Part shown: positions 1 through 6,189 of the stretch, piece after piece | Layout of the letters: each line of letters opens with the position of its first letter | How positions within the stretch are numbered: position 1 is the first letter of the stretch | DNA from: CAYYHA01 sp964471535 | GTDB lineage: Bacteria; Myxococcota; Myxococcia; SLRQ01 | Direction: 5' to 3' | Assembly: GCA_964471535.1 (NCBI GenBank) | Contig: CAYYHA010000139.1 | Span: forward strand, 1 to 10,574 | Length of the DNA stretch: 10,574 nt | The notes under the pieces: generated by a model | What the model was told of the DNA's origin: nothing | The model's input: the letters and a program-made list of their open reading frames with translations, nothing else | Databases searched by the model: none | Program-made: the position numbers and the translations under genes

Positions 1-30
1 TCCGAGGCCACTGCGTCCGAGGCCACTGCG
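1..30 (+). repeat. 15-bp in-frame tandem repeat, two visible copies
   Basis: The unit TCCGAGGCCACTGCG occurs twice back to back, and a third copy begins (TCCGA) before diverging. It encodes SEATA in the tail of the partial gene. More copies may lie to the left of the window edge. Confidence 0.8.
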
Positions 31-183
31 TCCGACCCTGCCACCCCGGATACGGCGTCCAGCAAATCCTCTCCGCCGTCGCCGGAGTCACCGGCTCCCG
101 CGGGTGTGGCGCGTGCCGACGGCGATCGGGCGGAGGAGGCCGAAGCACCGGGGGCGCGTCGAGCGGAGGACCACCCGGCCTAG
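1..183 (+). CDS. C-terminal tail of an unidentified protein (5' end outside window)
   Basis: The frame starting at base 1 is open to a TAG at 181-183 and gives the last 60 residues of a protein that starts to the left of the window. The visible part is low-complexity and probably disordered: it opens with two copies of SEATA, continues through a Ser/Pro/Ala-rich stretch, and ends in an acidic and Arg-rich segment (ADGDRAEEAEAPG). No domain is visible, so no function can be given. It is called coding because the 15-bp tandem repeat is in phase with the frame and a strong hairpin begins four bases after the stop, as expected at a gene end. It converges with the minus-strand operon. A chance open frame in GC-rich DNA cannot be excluded. 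Confidence 0.5.
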   Translation, partial: SEATASEATASDPATPDTASSKSSPPSPESPAPAGVARADGDRAEEAEAPGARRAEDHPA

Positions 184-187
184 CGCA

Positions 188-229
188 GGGCGCCACGCGC
201 CGGCGGTGGCCTCTCCGGCGCAGGCGCCC
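188..229. terminator. Bidirectional hairpin between convergent genes
   Basis: Two nested perfect arms make a nearly continuous 14-bp stem. GGGCGCC at 188-194 pairs with GGCGCCC at 223-229, and GCGCCGG at 197-203 pairs with CCGGCGC at 215-221. They are separated by a small internal loop (AC opposite A), and the apical loop is 11 nt. The structure almost fills the gap between the plus-strand stop at 181-183 and the minus-strand stop at 233-235. There is no T-tract on either side, so it is not a textbook intrinsic terminator. The position between converging stops makes termination or 3'-end protection the likely role. Confidence 0.6.
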
Positions 230-232
230 GGC

Positions 233-955
233 TCACTGCGCGGCCGCCGCCTCCTTGCCGAGGATCCGCTCCACCGCCTTCGGTCCCTTTCGCTTCCGCA
301 GCGCGGCGGCGAGAATCTCGAGATCGGCTTCGAGGGCGCGCAGCGCCTTCCGCTCGAGGCGCACGCGCTCCCCCTGGGTGCGGCAGGCCGCCGCCGCCCC
401 GCCTGCGGCGGCGAGCGCCGCCGCCCCGATGCACTTGTCGTAGGACGCCTCGGCAGAGGCAACTCGGTCGCGCGCCGCCTGAACCTGCCCGTGGAGCCGC
501 CGCAGCGCCCGGGGCAGCTTCTTCGGCAGGCCGCGCTCCTTCAGCACCCGTTCCACCCCCCGGCGCGCTGCCCGCGCCCGCGCCGCCTCAGCCTTCCGCT
601 CCTTCTCGATTTGCTCGAGCAATGCAGCGCTCTTTTCGGCGTCGTCCTCCAGGCGTCCAACGACCTCTAGGAGCTCGAGCACCTCGTCGTGCATCGGAAC
701 GAGCCGATCGGCCTCGTCAAGGGTGCGCCGCGCACCGTCCAGATCCCCGGCGTCGATGCGGCGGCGCGCCTCCTGCAACAGGTCACGCAGCTTCGCCTCC
801 ACCTCCGGGTCCAGATCGTCGGCGGGGCCCAGGTCGTCGAGATCCAGATCGGCGCCCTCGTCGCCGGCCCGATCCGAAGCCCGGGCCGTCGGGGGCGTCT
901 CGGCACGAAGCGCTGGGGCGGCAAGGAGTAGGACCAGGCACAGCCCCACCCTCAT
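233..955 (-). CDS. Small exported alpha-helical coiled-coil protein (TPR-like)
   Basis: A 240-residue protein, third gene of the minus-strand operon. Residues 1-18 form a signal peptide (MRVGLCLVLLLAAPALRA, probable cleavage before ETPP), so the mature protein is likely periplasmic. An acidic linker (about 30-50, DLDLDDLGPADDLDP) follows. Residues 51-100 resemble a TPR-type helical pair (RRRIDAGDLDGARRTLDEAD). From about 100 on, charged heptad-like helices suggest coiled coil. Two cysteines, C175 and C191, flank an Ala/Gly stretch that may be the turn of a helical hairpin. The start is the ATG at 955-953, which overlaps the TGA of the kelch gene as ATGA and has GAGG a few bases upstream. No enzymatic motif is visible. 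The role is unknown; a structural or scaffold part of an envelope complex with its two operon partners is an inference. Confidence 0.85.
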   Translation of the reverse strand: MRVGLCLVLLLAAPALRAETPPTARASDRAGDEGADLDLDDLGPADDLDPEVEAKLRDLLQEARRRIDAGDLDGARRTLDEADRLVPMHDEVLELLEVVGRLEDDAEKSAALLEQIEKERKAEAARARAARRGVERVLKERGLPKKLPRALRRLHGQVQAARDRVASAEASYDKCIGAAALAAAGGAAAACRTQGERVRLERKALRALEADLEILAAALRKRKGPKAVERILGKEAAAAQ

Positions 956-2595
956 GGCGACCTCAGGCTGATCGGCGTGTACAGCTCCGCCGTCTTCAAG
1001 CTCAAGGGGTCGCCGGGCTGCCGAGGCTCGCTGTACCAACCTCCAGTGACCAGGATGGTGCCATCGGCCAGGCGCGTGCAGGCCTGCTGGAAGCGGGGGT
1101 CGTTCATCTTCGCCCGGATGTTGGAGACCTGAAACCCGCCATCCCCACCGGAGACCGCATCGGCGGAGGCAGAGGCCACCGGATCGTCGCTGTTGTAGCC
1201 GCCGAGGAAGACCACCGTGCTCTCGTCGGTCTTGACCGCGCAGAGGTTGCCGCGGGCGCCACCGCCGAGCTGCCCCACCTCCTCGATCGCCGGCTGCGCC
1301 GCCGGGTCGAAGCGCTCGATCCCCGCATGGGCGCTGCTGCTCCCGAAGTCCCCCACCGTGGTGAAGCCGCCCCCGAAGACCACCGTCTCCCGGCCGCCCG
1401 CCGTGACCCGGGCACACCCGAGCGCGTAGCGAGCGGTGCCCAGGTGCTCGGTCAGGGGCGCGCCTCCCTGGGTGAGCAGGCTGACCGTCGCCCCGTCACT
1501 GCGCAGGAAGTAGATGGTATCACTCGCCTCGACCATGCCCCCGGTGAGGGTCTTCCCACCGGCAAGAACGATAACGCTGTCGCCGGTGATGGTCGCGGCG
1601 CAGTGCTCGGCCTTTGGCTCGGGCAGCTCTGGCCCCACGAAGAAGCGGTTCTTCGCCGGGTCGTAGAACTCGGTGGTCGCCACGGGCAGGGCACTCTGCC
1701 CGCCCGCTGGGTTGGGATCGGTGTAGCCACCCACCAGGACCACCAGCCCGCCGGTGGTCAGCGAGGCGGTGTGACGCGTCCGGGCGATGGTGGCGGCAGG
1801 CGTGTTCTCCGGCCCCTTCAGGAAGGCGTTCTGCACCGGATCGAAGATCTCCGCCGGCCGAAGCGCCTCCTTCTTCCCATCGACGTCGGCCTCGCCCCCT
1901 GCGATGAGCACGCGCCCATCGGGCAGGAGGGTCGCAGTGTGAAAGACCCGTGGGAGAAGCGGCGCCGCATCGCCCTCGAGCAGCGTGAAGGTCCCCGTCC
2001 GCGGATCGAAGATCTCCGCGCTCTTCTGCACCGTTCGCCCGCCCAGGCTGTCGAGCTCGGCGCCACCGACGATGAGAACGCGCCCGTCCTTCAGTGCCGT
2101 CGCCGTATGCCCCATGCGCGCCTTGGTCATGACGGTGCAGCTGTCCGGTGCATCGGCACGCGCGGTGTAGAGGAATGACTGGATGGGTCGCAGGAAGATC
2201 GGCACCGTAATGGGACCCGGATTGTCCGAGGACATCTGCACGACCGAGCTTCCGAGGGCCACAACGGGCCCCCCAGCGCCGTCGAAGTGCGCTCGGACCT
2301 CGATGAGCCGCGTGAGCACCTCGCCCGGAGGCCCCAGGGGAATATCGGGGATGCTCGCCTCGCCCGCGTCACGGGAGACCACGGTGGTCAAGGGCGCCTC
2401 GAGCCCGTCCCCACTGACGATGAACTCGAGATGCGTCACACCGGGATCGGCGAGCACGTCGACCGTCTGCCCATCCCGGTTGGGACAGCTCTTGGTGAGC
2501 AGTTGCACGTTGACCCGCAGTGTCCCCTCACCACAGGCACTGACGAGGCAGAGCAGAAGCGCCGCGACGAGCAGCGCCAAAGGCCGTCTCACCAT
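952..2595 (-). CDS. Kelch-repeat (seven-bladed beta-propeller) lipoprotein
   Basis: A 547-residue protein, second gene of the operon. The signal sequence ends in a lipobox, VSAC, with lipidation predicted on C21; the following GEG lacks the Asp+2 inner-membrane retention signal, so outer-membrane placement is likely. Residues about 25-137 form a beta-rich N-terminal domain (TLRVNVQLLTKSCP onward) of a kind common ahead of propellers in such lipoproteins. Seven kelch motifs follow, with a hydrophobic strand ending in Gly-Gly at about 163-178, 219-234, 275-290, 331-347, 393-409, 450-466 and 505-519 (for example DGRVLIVGG, DGRVLIAGG). EIFDP/EFYDP strands lie between blades. This supports a complete seven-bladed propeller, usually a binding fold. 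A galactose-oxidase activity is not supported, because no copper-site motif or catalytic domain was recognised. The ATG at 2595-2593 lies inside the end of the upstream gene (7-bp overlap), implying coupled translation. Confidence 0.9.
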   Translation of the reverse strand: MVRRPLALLVAALLLCLVSACGEGTLRVNVQLLTKSCPNRDGQTVDVLADPGVTHLEFIVSGDGLEAPLTTVVSRDAGEASIPDIPLGPPGEVLTRLIEVRAHFDGAGGPVVALGSSVVQMSSDNPGPITVPIFLRPIQSFLYTARADAPDSCTVMTKARMGHTATALKDGRVLIVGGAELDSLGGRTVQKSAEIFDPRTGTFTLLEGDAAPLLPRVFHTATLLPDGRVLIAGGEADVDGKKEALRPAEIFDPVQNAFLKGPENTPAATIARTRHTASLTTGGLVVLVGGYTDPNPAGGQSALPVATTEFYDPAKNRFFVGPELPEPKAEHCAATITGDSVIVLAGGKTLTGGMVEASDTIYFLRSDGATVSLLTQGGAPLTEHLGTARYALGCARVTAGGRETVVFGGGFTTVGDFGSSSAHAGIERFDPAAQPAIEEVGQLGGGARGNLCAVKTDESTVVFLGGYNSDDPVASASADAVSGGDGGFQVSNIRAKMNDPRFQQACTRLADGTILVTGGWYSEPRQPGDPLSLKTAELYTPISLRSP

Positions 2596-4418
2596 CGGAA
2601 GGTCACCGTCGCATCGCTCGCCGAGCCCTGCAGGAGGCCGGTCTCCGTTGCTGCGAAGTAACCGCCTGCTCCCGCGCCGGCGACGCCGACGACGAGGAGC
2701 CCCCATGCCCACCACGGCCATCCTTTCTCCTCCTCCACCTCATCCTTGGGAATCACGATCTCGTCGATGTCCACGGCGGCGTAGCGCCGCGCGCCGGCTG
2801 CGCCGGGGTCGAGCAGGCGCCCCCGAGGCCCCCCAACCGTCACCACCTGCCGCTGTCGCGCCGGCGGCGCCGCATCGGCCTTGGCCGCCGGCCGAGCCGG
2901 CGCCGTGATCGGCGCAGCGGGCTGACGGGTCGCACCGGCCGTTTCCTCGACGTCGATCGCTCCGCCACTCACCGGCCGCGCCGGCCGCACCGGACCCGCC
3001 GCGGCGGAGCCCCCCGTCGCAGGAACCGGGGCCACAGGACCGCCGCGGGAGGTCGTAAGCGGCTCCCGCGCCGCCGGCTGCACCGGACCCCCGGCAGCGG
3101 GCGCGACGGGGCCCCGAGCCACGGGCTCGGCAGGCCCCCCCGAAGCGGGCTGCACCGGGCCACTGGCTGCCGCCGGGGCCGCAGCGCTCGCCGGCGGCGG
3201 AGCCGCCCCCGCCGGGCTCGCCCCCGCCACGGGCCCTCGCGGCACCGGCGGTCCAGCGACCACCTCCGTGAGCTTCGCCTTCTGCGCTCGCACCCCCGGG
3301 AAGATGGGCGCGGGCACGATGAGCGGCGAAGGAAACGCCTGCACCGCCTCGGCGACCTCGCCCGCCAGCTTGTACACCTCGATGGAGGCGCCCAGCAGAT
3401 CGAAGTCGAAGGCGATGTCGGTGAGGGCCGCGATCTTCCGGCTCTTGCGCGAATAGAGGAAGCTCTTGACGTCGTAGACGTCCTCGCCCTTGCGGATGGA
3501 ACCGAAGACCACGAACTCCGCCCCGGCTCGCTTCGCCAGCGTGGCAAGCGCCTTCACGACCTTCCCATCGACCTCGTTCTCTGCCAGGGCGGCGACGAGC
3601 GGCGCCGCCTCGCCGGACAGGGCGCCCCCCAACTGGGCCTCCACCCGCGCCACCTCCTTCGGATCCACGTCGACACGCGTCACATGCGGCGGCACCCCGG
3701 CCGCCTCCACCCTGATGTAGTGCGGGCCGCGCACCACCTCGGTGAGCAGGGCCGGCGTCTCGGCGACTTTCCGGCCGTCGAGGTACACCGCAGCCCCGGG
3801 CGGTGTGGAAAGGACGCTGATGGCGCCGCGCGGCAGGCGCAGGAGCTTGTCGCGGATTCCCTCGAAGGTGCGGAGGAAGAGGGGCGGGTAGCGGGCGGGA
3901 TCAAGCTCGATCTCCGGGGCGAGCGCCACCACCTCGGCGAGGCGCCGCTCTCCCTCCTCCTCCATGTCGGTGCGGAAGAGCGCCGTGGCCAGCTTCAGCC
4001 GCACCTCCACCAGGGGCGCCGGATCCTCGAGGGCCGCCAGGTTCTGTTCGTAGATCTTGAGCGCCGCCCGGTAGCGCGAAGCAGCCGCATCGAACTTCAG
4101 CTGTCCCGCCGCCTCGTCACCCTGCGCCACCAGCCGCTCGGCTCGCCGGATCTTCTTGGCCTGCTCCTTCGCCGCATCGACCGAGGGAGCGGCGGCCCCC
4201 TCCACCGTCGGGCCGGCCACGGCCTCCACCTGCCCGCCCTGCGCCAGCTCGTCGTGGAGCAGCTTTGCGACCTGTACCCCCAGCTCCACCGGCAGGGAGC
4301 GGTGCACCGAGGCATACGGCGCGACGTAGACCTTCGGAAGTCGAGGCCCCTCCGCCGAGGCGGGGGCCGCCGTGGCCAGAAGGCCCAGGACGAGGAGGGA
4401 GATGGGGATTCTTCGCAT
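2589..4418 (-). CDS. PEGA-domain exported protein with Pro/Ala linker and C-terminal membrane anchor
   Basis: A 609-residue protein, first gene of the operon. Residues 1-22 are a signal peptide (cleavage after ASA). Residues about 27-68 (KVYVAPYASVHRSLPVELG) recall the opening strand and helix of TolB-like or curli-type envelope proteins. Residues 85-195 are helical and TPR-like. A PEGA domain follows at about 198-250 (GAISVLSTPPGAAVYLDG then GPHYIRVEAAG), a fold seen in surface proteins. Residues 280-365 contain GAEFVVFGSIRKGEDVYDV. Residues 388-525 are a low-complexity Pro/Ala/Gly linker with GPVxP repeats. An acidic stretch (DEVEEEKG) precedes one transmembrane helix at about 568-592 (WPWWAWGLLVVGVAG), then a short tail ends in FRW. 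The signal peptide fits the ATG at 4418-4416; the Shine-Dalgarno match there is weak. The exact role is unknown; an envelope structural or binding role fits. Confidence 0.88.
   Translation of the reverse strand: MRRIPISLLVLGLLATAAPASAEGPRLPKVYVAPYASVHRSLPVELGVQVAKLLHDELAQGGQVEAVAGPTVEGAAAPSVDAAKEQAKKIRRAERLVAQGDEAAGQLKFDAAASRYRAALKIYEQNLAALEDPAPLVEVRLKLATALFRTDMEEEGERRLAEVVALAPEIELDPARYPPLFLRTFEGIRDKLLRLPRGAISVLSTPPGAAVYLDGRKVAETPALLTEVVRGPHYIRVEAAGVPPHVTRVDVDPKEVARVEAQLGGALSGEAAPLVAALAENEVDGKVVKALATLAKRAGAEFVVFGSIRKGEDVYDVKSFLYSRKSRKIAALTDIAFDFDLLGASIEVYKLAGEVAEAVQAFPSPLIVPAPIFPGVRAQKAKLTEVVAGPPVPRGPVAGASPAGAAPPPASAAAPAAASGPVQPASGGPAEPVARGPVAPAAGGPVQPAAREPLTTSRGGPVAPVPATGGSAAAGPVRPARPVSGGAIDVEETAGATRQPAAPITAPARPAAKADAAPPARQRQVVTVGGPRGRLLDPGAAGARRYAAVDIDEIVIPKDEVEEEKGWPWWAWGLLVVGVAGAGAGGYFAATETGLLQGSASDATVTFRW
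2844..3257 (-). repeat. Low-complexity coding repeat (GPVxP motifs) in the PEGA protein
   Basis: This segment encodes residues 388-525 of the PEGA-domain protein. It holds irregular copies of a Gly-Pro-Val-x-Pro motif: GPVQP (residue 420), GPVAP (437), GPVQP (444), GPVAP (460) and GPVRP (475), plus the variants GPVAG (395) and GPAEP (428). The segment is almost free of bulky residues and probably forms an extended, flexible spacer between the folded part and the membrane anchor. Confidence 0.7.
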
Positions 4419-4420
4419 CG

Positions 4421-4445
4421 TTCAAGCCCGCAGGATTCAAGCCCG
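4421..4445. repeat. 10-bp direct repeat next to the PEGA gene start
   Basis: TTCAAGCCCG occurs at 4421-4430 and again at 4436-4445, with a 5-bp spacer. The copies lie just upstream of the minus-strand start codon at 4418, where the leader RNA and ribosome-binding region should be. It may be an operator or a product of local duplication; the role is unknown. Confidence 0.55.
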
Positions 4446-4472
4446 TGCCGAGGCCCCGCGCCAGCATCGCCC

Positions 4473-4496
4473 CCTGCCGGGGCCCTTCGGGGCAGG
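4473..4496. promoter_or_regulatory. GC-rich hairpin in the probable leader of the PEGA operon
   Basis: CCTGCC at 4473-4478 pairs with GGCAGG at 4491-4496 around a 12-nt loop. Alternatively, GCCC at 4482-4485 pairs with GGGC at 4490-4493 across a TTCG tetraloop. The two forms share bases and exclude each other. The hairpin lies 55-78 bases upstream of the minus-strand start codon, inside the leader predicted from the candidate promoter, so it could affect mRNA stability or translation. In DNA this rich in G and C, a stem of this size can also arise by chance. Confidence 0.3.
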
Positions 4497-4509
4497 TGGG
4501 AGGCCTTCC

Positions 4510-4539
4510 GAGGTAGCACGCCGCCTTTTGGGGGGTCAA
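4510..4539 (-). promoter_or_regulatory. Candidate sigma70-type promoter for the PEGA-kelch operon
   Basis: On the minus strand TTGACC (4539-4534) matches five of six bases of the -35 consensus. Eighteen bases downstream lies TACCTC (4515-4510), a poor -10 that keeps only the leading TA. In high-GC bacteria of this type -10 elements are often degenerate. Transcription would start near 4503 and give a leader of about 85 nt. The support is one good hexamer only. Confidence 0.3.
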
Positions 4540-4542
4540 GGC

Positions 4543-4566
4543 AACCCCTAATGAACATGGGGGGTT
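4543..4566. promoter_or_regulatory. Inverted repeat AACCCC-N12-GGGGTT in the divergent intergenic region
   Basis: AACCCC at 4543-4548 and GGGGTT at 4561-4566 are a perfect 6-bp inverted repeat with a 12-bp centre (TAATGAACATGG), which is unusually AT-rich for this window. The left arm can alternatively pair with GGGGT at 4532-4536. The site lies between the two divergent genes, just upstream of the candidate -35 of the minus-strand operon and about 60 bp upstream of the kinase start, a suitable place for a regulator-binding site acting on both. No known operator was recognised. Confidence 0.35.
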
Positions 4567-4623
4567 AGCGGATTCGTGCCGCCGTTGTAAGGGTGGCCTA
4601 GCCCGTTTGCTCCAGGTCCCCCC

Positions 4624-6177
4624 GTGCGCCTGTCCATCTCCACCCGCATCTTCCTCGGCCTCGCGATCATCGTCGTCACCTTCGGCGCGGTCTCGATCTA
4701 TGCGGTGCTGCACCTCAACGGGATCGGGCGGCGTCTCGAGGTGGTGGGCCAGCTCTTGATGCCGCTGACCAAGGTCGTGACCCAGCTCGAGACGGTGCAG
4801 CAGAACCGGGCCAGGGATACGGCGCGTCTGGTGGAGGAGGAAGACATCCGTCTACGGGCCGCCCTCATCCGCATCGCACGACGCCACTACCCCAAGATCA
4901 TCCGCCAGAACCTGGCAAAGGGGCGAGACCTGGTCCGTGCGGGGCGCAGCAAGACCACAGACCCGGAAACCCTCGCCTTCCTCGACGATGTCGACGCGCG
5001 CTTTCGGCGCCTCGAGCGCCACTTCGATCGCTACATCGAGACCGCCAGCACCCTCTACGGCCGCCTCGAGCAGGGCGCACGCACCGAGGAGGTGGCCGAG
5101 CTGTCCCGGCAACTCGAGCAGCGAGAGCGCCGTCTGGGCAGCCAGATCCGCGCCCTCTCCCGCGCCTTGGAGCTGCGCCTGCAGCGGGAGGTCTTCGAAG
5201 CACAGGCGGAGGAGGACCGGGCGACACTCGCCATCATGCTCCTCTCGCTCTCCGCGGTCCTGGTCGCCCTCCTGGTGACCCTCTTCACCCAGCGCACCCT
5301 CCGGCCCATTCGCCTGCTCACCGAGGGCGTACAGGACATCAGCCGCGGGGAGTTCGGCCGGCGGGTCGAGATCTCGTCCTCCGACGAGATCGGCGACCTC
5401 GGTCGAGAGTTCAACGCGATGGCCCAGGCCCTCGAGGAGCGCGAGCGGCAACTGGCCGAGCAGCGCCGTGCCCTGCTCCGCGCCGAGCGGCTGGCGGCGG
5501 TGGGACGCATGGCCGCCCAGGTCAGTCACGAGATCAGAAACCCCCTCTCCTCGATCGGGCTGAACGCCGAGCTGTTGGGCGACGAGCTCGGCGATCGCCC
5601 GGAGGCACACCGGCTCCTCGATGCCATCGCCACCGAGATCGATCGCCTCACCGAGATCACCGAGGCCTACCTCGACTTCGCGCGGCTACCCCAGCCGAGC
5701 CTCTCGGAAGAGGACATCGGCGCCCTCGTCCGCGATCTCGCCGAGTTCACGCGCTCCGAGATGGAGGCAGGGGGCATCACCCTCCACACCGAGATCGCCG
5801 GCGACCTGCCCCGGGTCCGCATCGACCCCAACCAGCTGCGCCGGGGCCTCTACAACCTGCTTCGAAACGCGCGCGAGGCCATGCCCGGCGGCGGCGAAAT
5901 CTGGCTCCGCGTCCGCGCCGCAGGCGACCGCCTCCGGATGGAGGTGGAGGACACCGGCCCGGGGATCGACGAAGCGGATCAAGAGCACATCTTCGACCCC
6001 TTTTTCAGCACGAAGGAGGGGGGCACCGGACTGGGGCTTTCCCTGACCGCGCAGATCGTCGAGGAGCACGGCGGCCGCATCCGCTGCGAGCACGGCGCGC
6101 GGGGCGCCCGCTTCGTCGTGGAGCTGCCTCTCGAGCCTGCCGATGGGGACGAACACCGTCCCACCGCCTCCGAGTAG
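4624..6177 (+). CDS. Membrane-bound sensor histidine kinase (HAMP-HisKA-HATPase)
   Basis: A 517-residue sensor kinase of a two-component system. TM1 is at about 8-30, followed by a mostly helical periplasmic sensor region (31-198) and TM2 at about 199-221. A HAMP linker spans 224-276 (TLRPIRLLTEG, DEIGDLGREFNAM), then a short coiled coil. The HisKA domain carries the H-box QVSHEIRNPLSS with phospho-acceptor H302. The catalytic domain has an N-box (NLLRNAREAM, N411 and N415), G1 (EDTGPGID, D443), an F-box (IFDPFFSTK) and G2 (GGTGLGLS, 466-473), so all motifs needed for activity are intact. The GTG at 4624 is the only usual start codon after an in-frame TAA at 4588-4590; AGG lies about 7 bases upstream. 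No PAS or receiver domain is present. No response regulator is adjacent; the next gene is a peptidase, probably co-transcribed. The signal sensed is unknown. Confidence 0.95.
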   Translation: MRLSISTRIFLGLAIIVVTFGAVSIYAVLHLNGIGRRLEVVGQLLMPLTKVVTQLETVQQNRARDTARLVEEEDIRLRAALIRIARRHYPKIIRQNLAKGRDLVRAGRSKTTDPETLAFLDDVDARFRRLERHFDRYIETASTLYGRLEQGARTEEVAELSRQLEQRERRLGSQIRALSRALELRLQREVFEAQAEEDRATLAIMLLSLSAVLVALLVTLFTQRTLRPIRLLTEGVQDISRGEFGRRVEISSSDEIGDLGREFNAMAQALEERERQLAEQRRALLRAERLAAVGRMAAQVSHEIRNPLSSIGLNAELLGDELGDRPEAHRLLDAIATEIDRLTEITEAYLDFARLPQPSLSEEDIGALVRDLAEFTRSEMEAGGITLHTEIAGDLPRVRIDPNQLRRGLYNLLRNAREAMPGGGEIWLRVRAAGDRLRMEVEDTGPGIDEADQEHIFDPFFSTKEGGTGLGLSLTAQIVEEHGGRIRCEHGARGARFVVELPLEPADGDEHRPTASE

Positions 6178-6183
6178 AGAGGA
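6177..6183 (+). promoter_or_regulatory. Strong ribosome-binding site for the M16 peptidase gene
   Basis: GAGAGGA lies six bases upstream of the ATG at 6190, and its first base is the last base of the kinase stop codon (TAG 6175-6177). This is the clearest Shine-Dalgarno sequence in the window; it fixes the start and links the gene to the kinase. Confidence 0.75.
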
Positions 6184-6189
6184 CCGTCG

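Noticed and set aside
956..1417. N-terminal extension of the coiled-coil gene up to 1417 in the same frame
   Set aside because: The extension lies inside the kelch gene and reads as low-complexity Arg/Gly sequence. The ATG at 955 gives a good signal peptide and an ATGA overlap.
622..2178. A 518-residue plus-strand open frame opposite the kelch gene
   Set aside because: It is antisense to a gene with a clear lipobox and seven kelch motifs. Its translation is Arg/Pro/Gly-rich without domains, typical of shadow frames in high-GC DNA.
952..2595. Galactose oxidase function for the kelch protein
   Set aside because: Kelch propellers are shared by many binding proteins; no catalytic copper-ligand pattern or accessory oxidase domain was visible.
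4585..4590. TTGTAA as a -35 element for the kinase gene
   Set aside because: No plausible -10 hexamer lies 16-18 bases downstream, so a promoter could not be supported.
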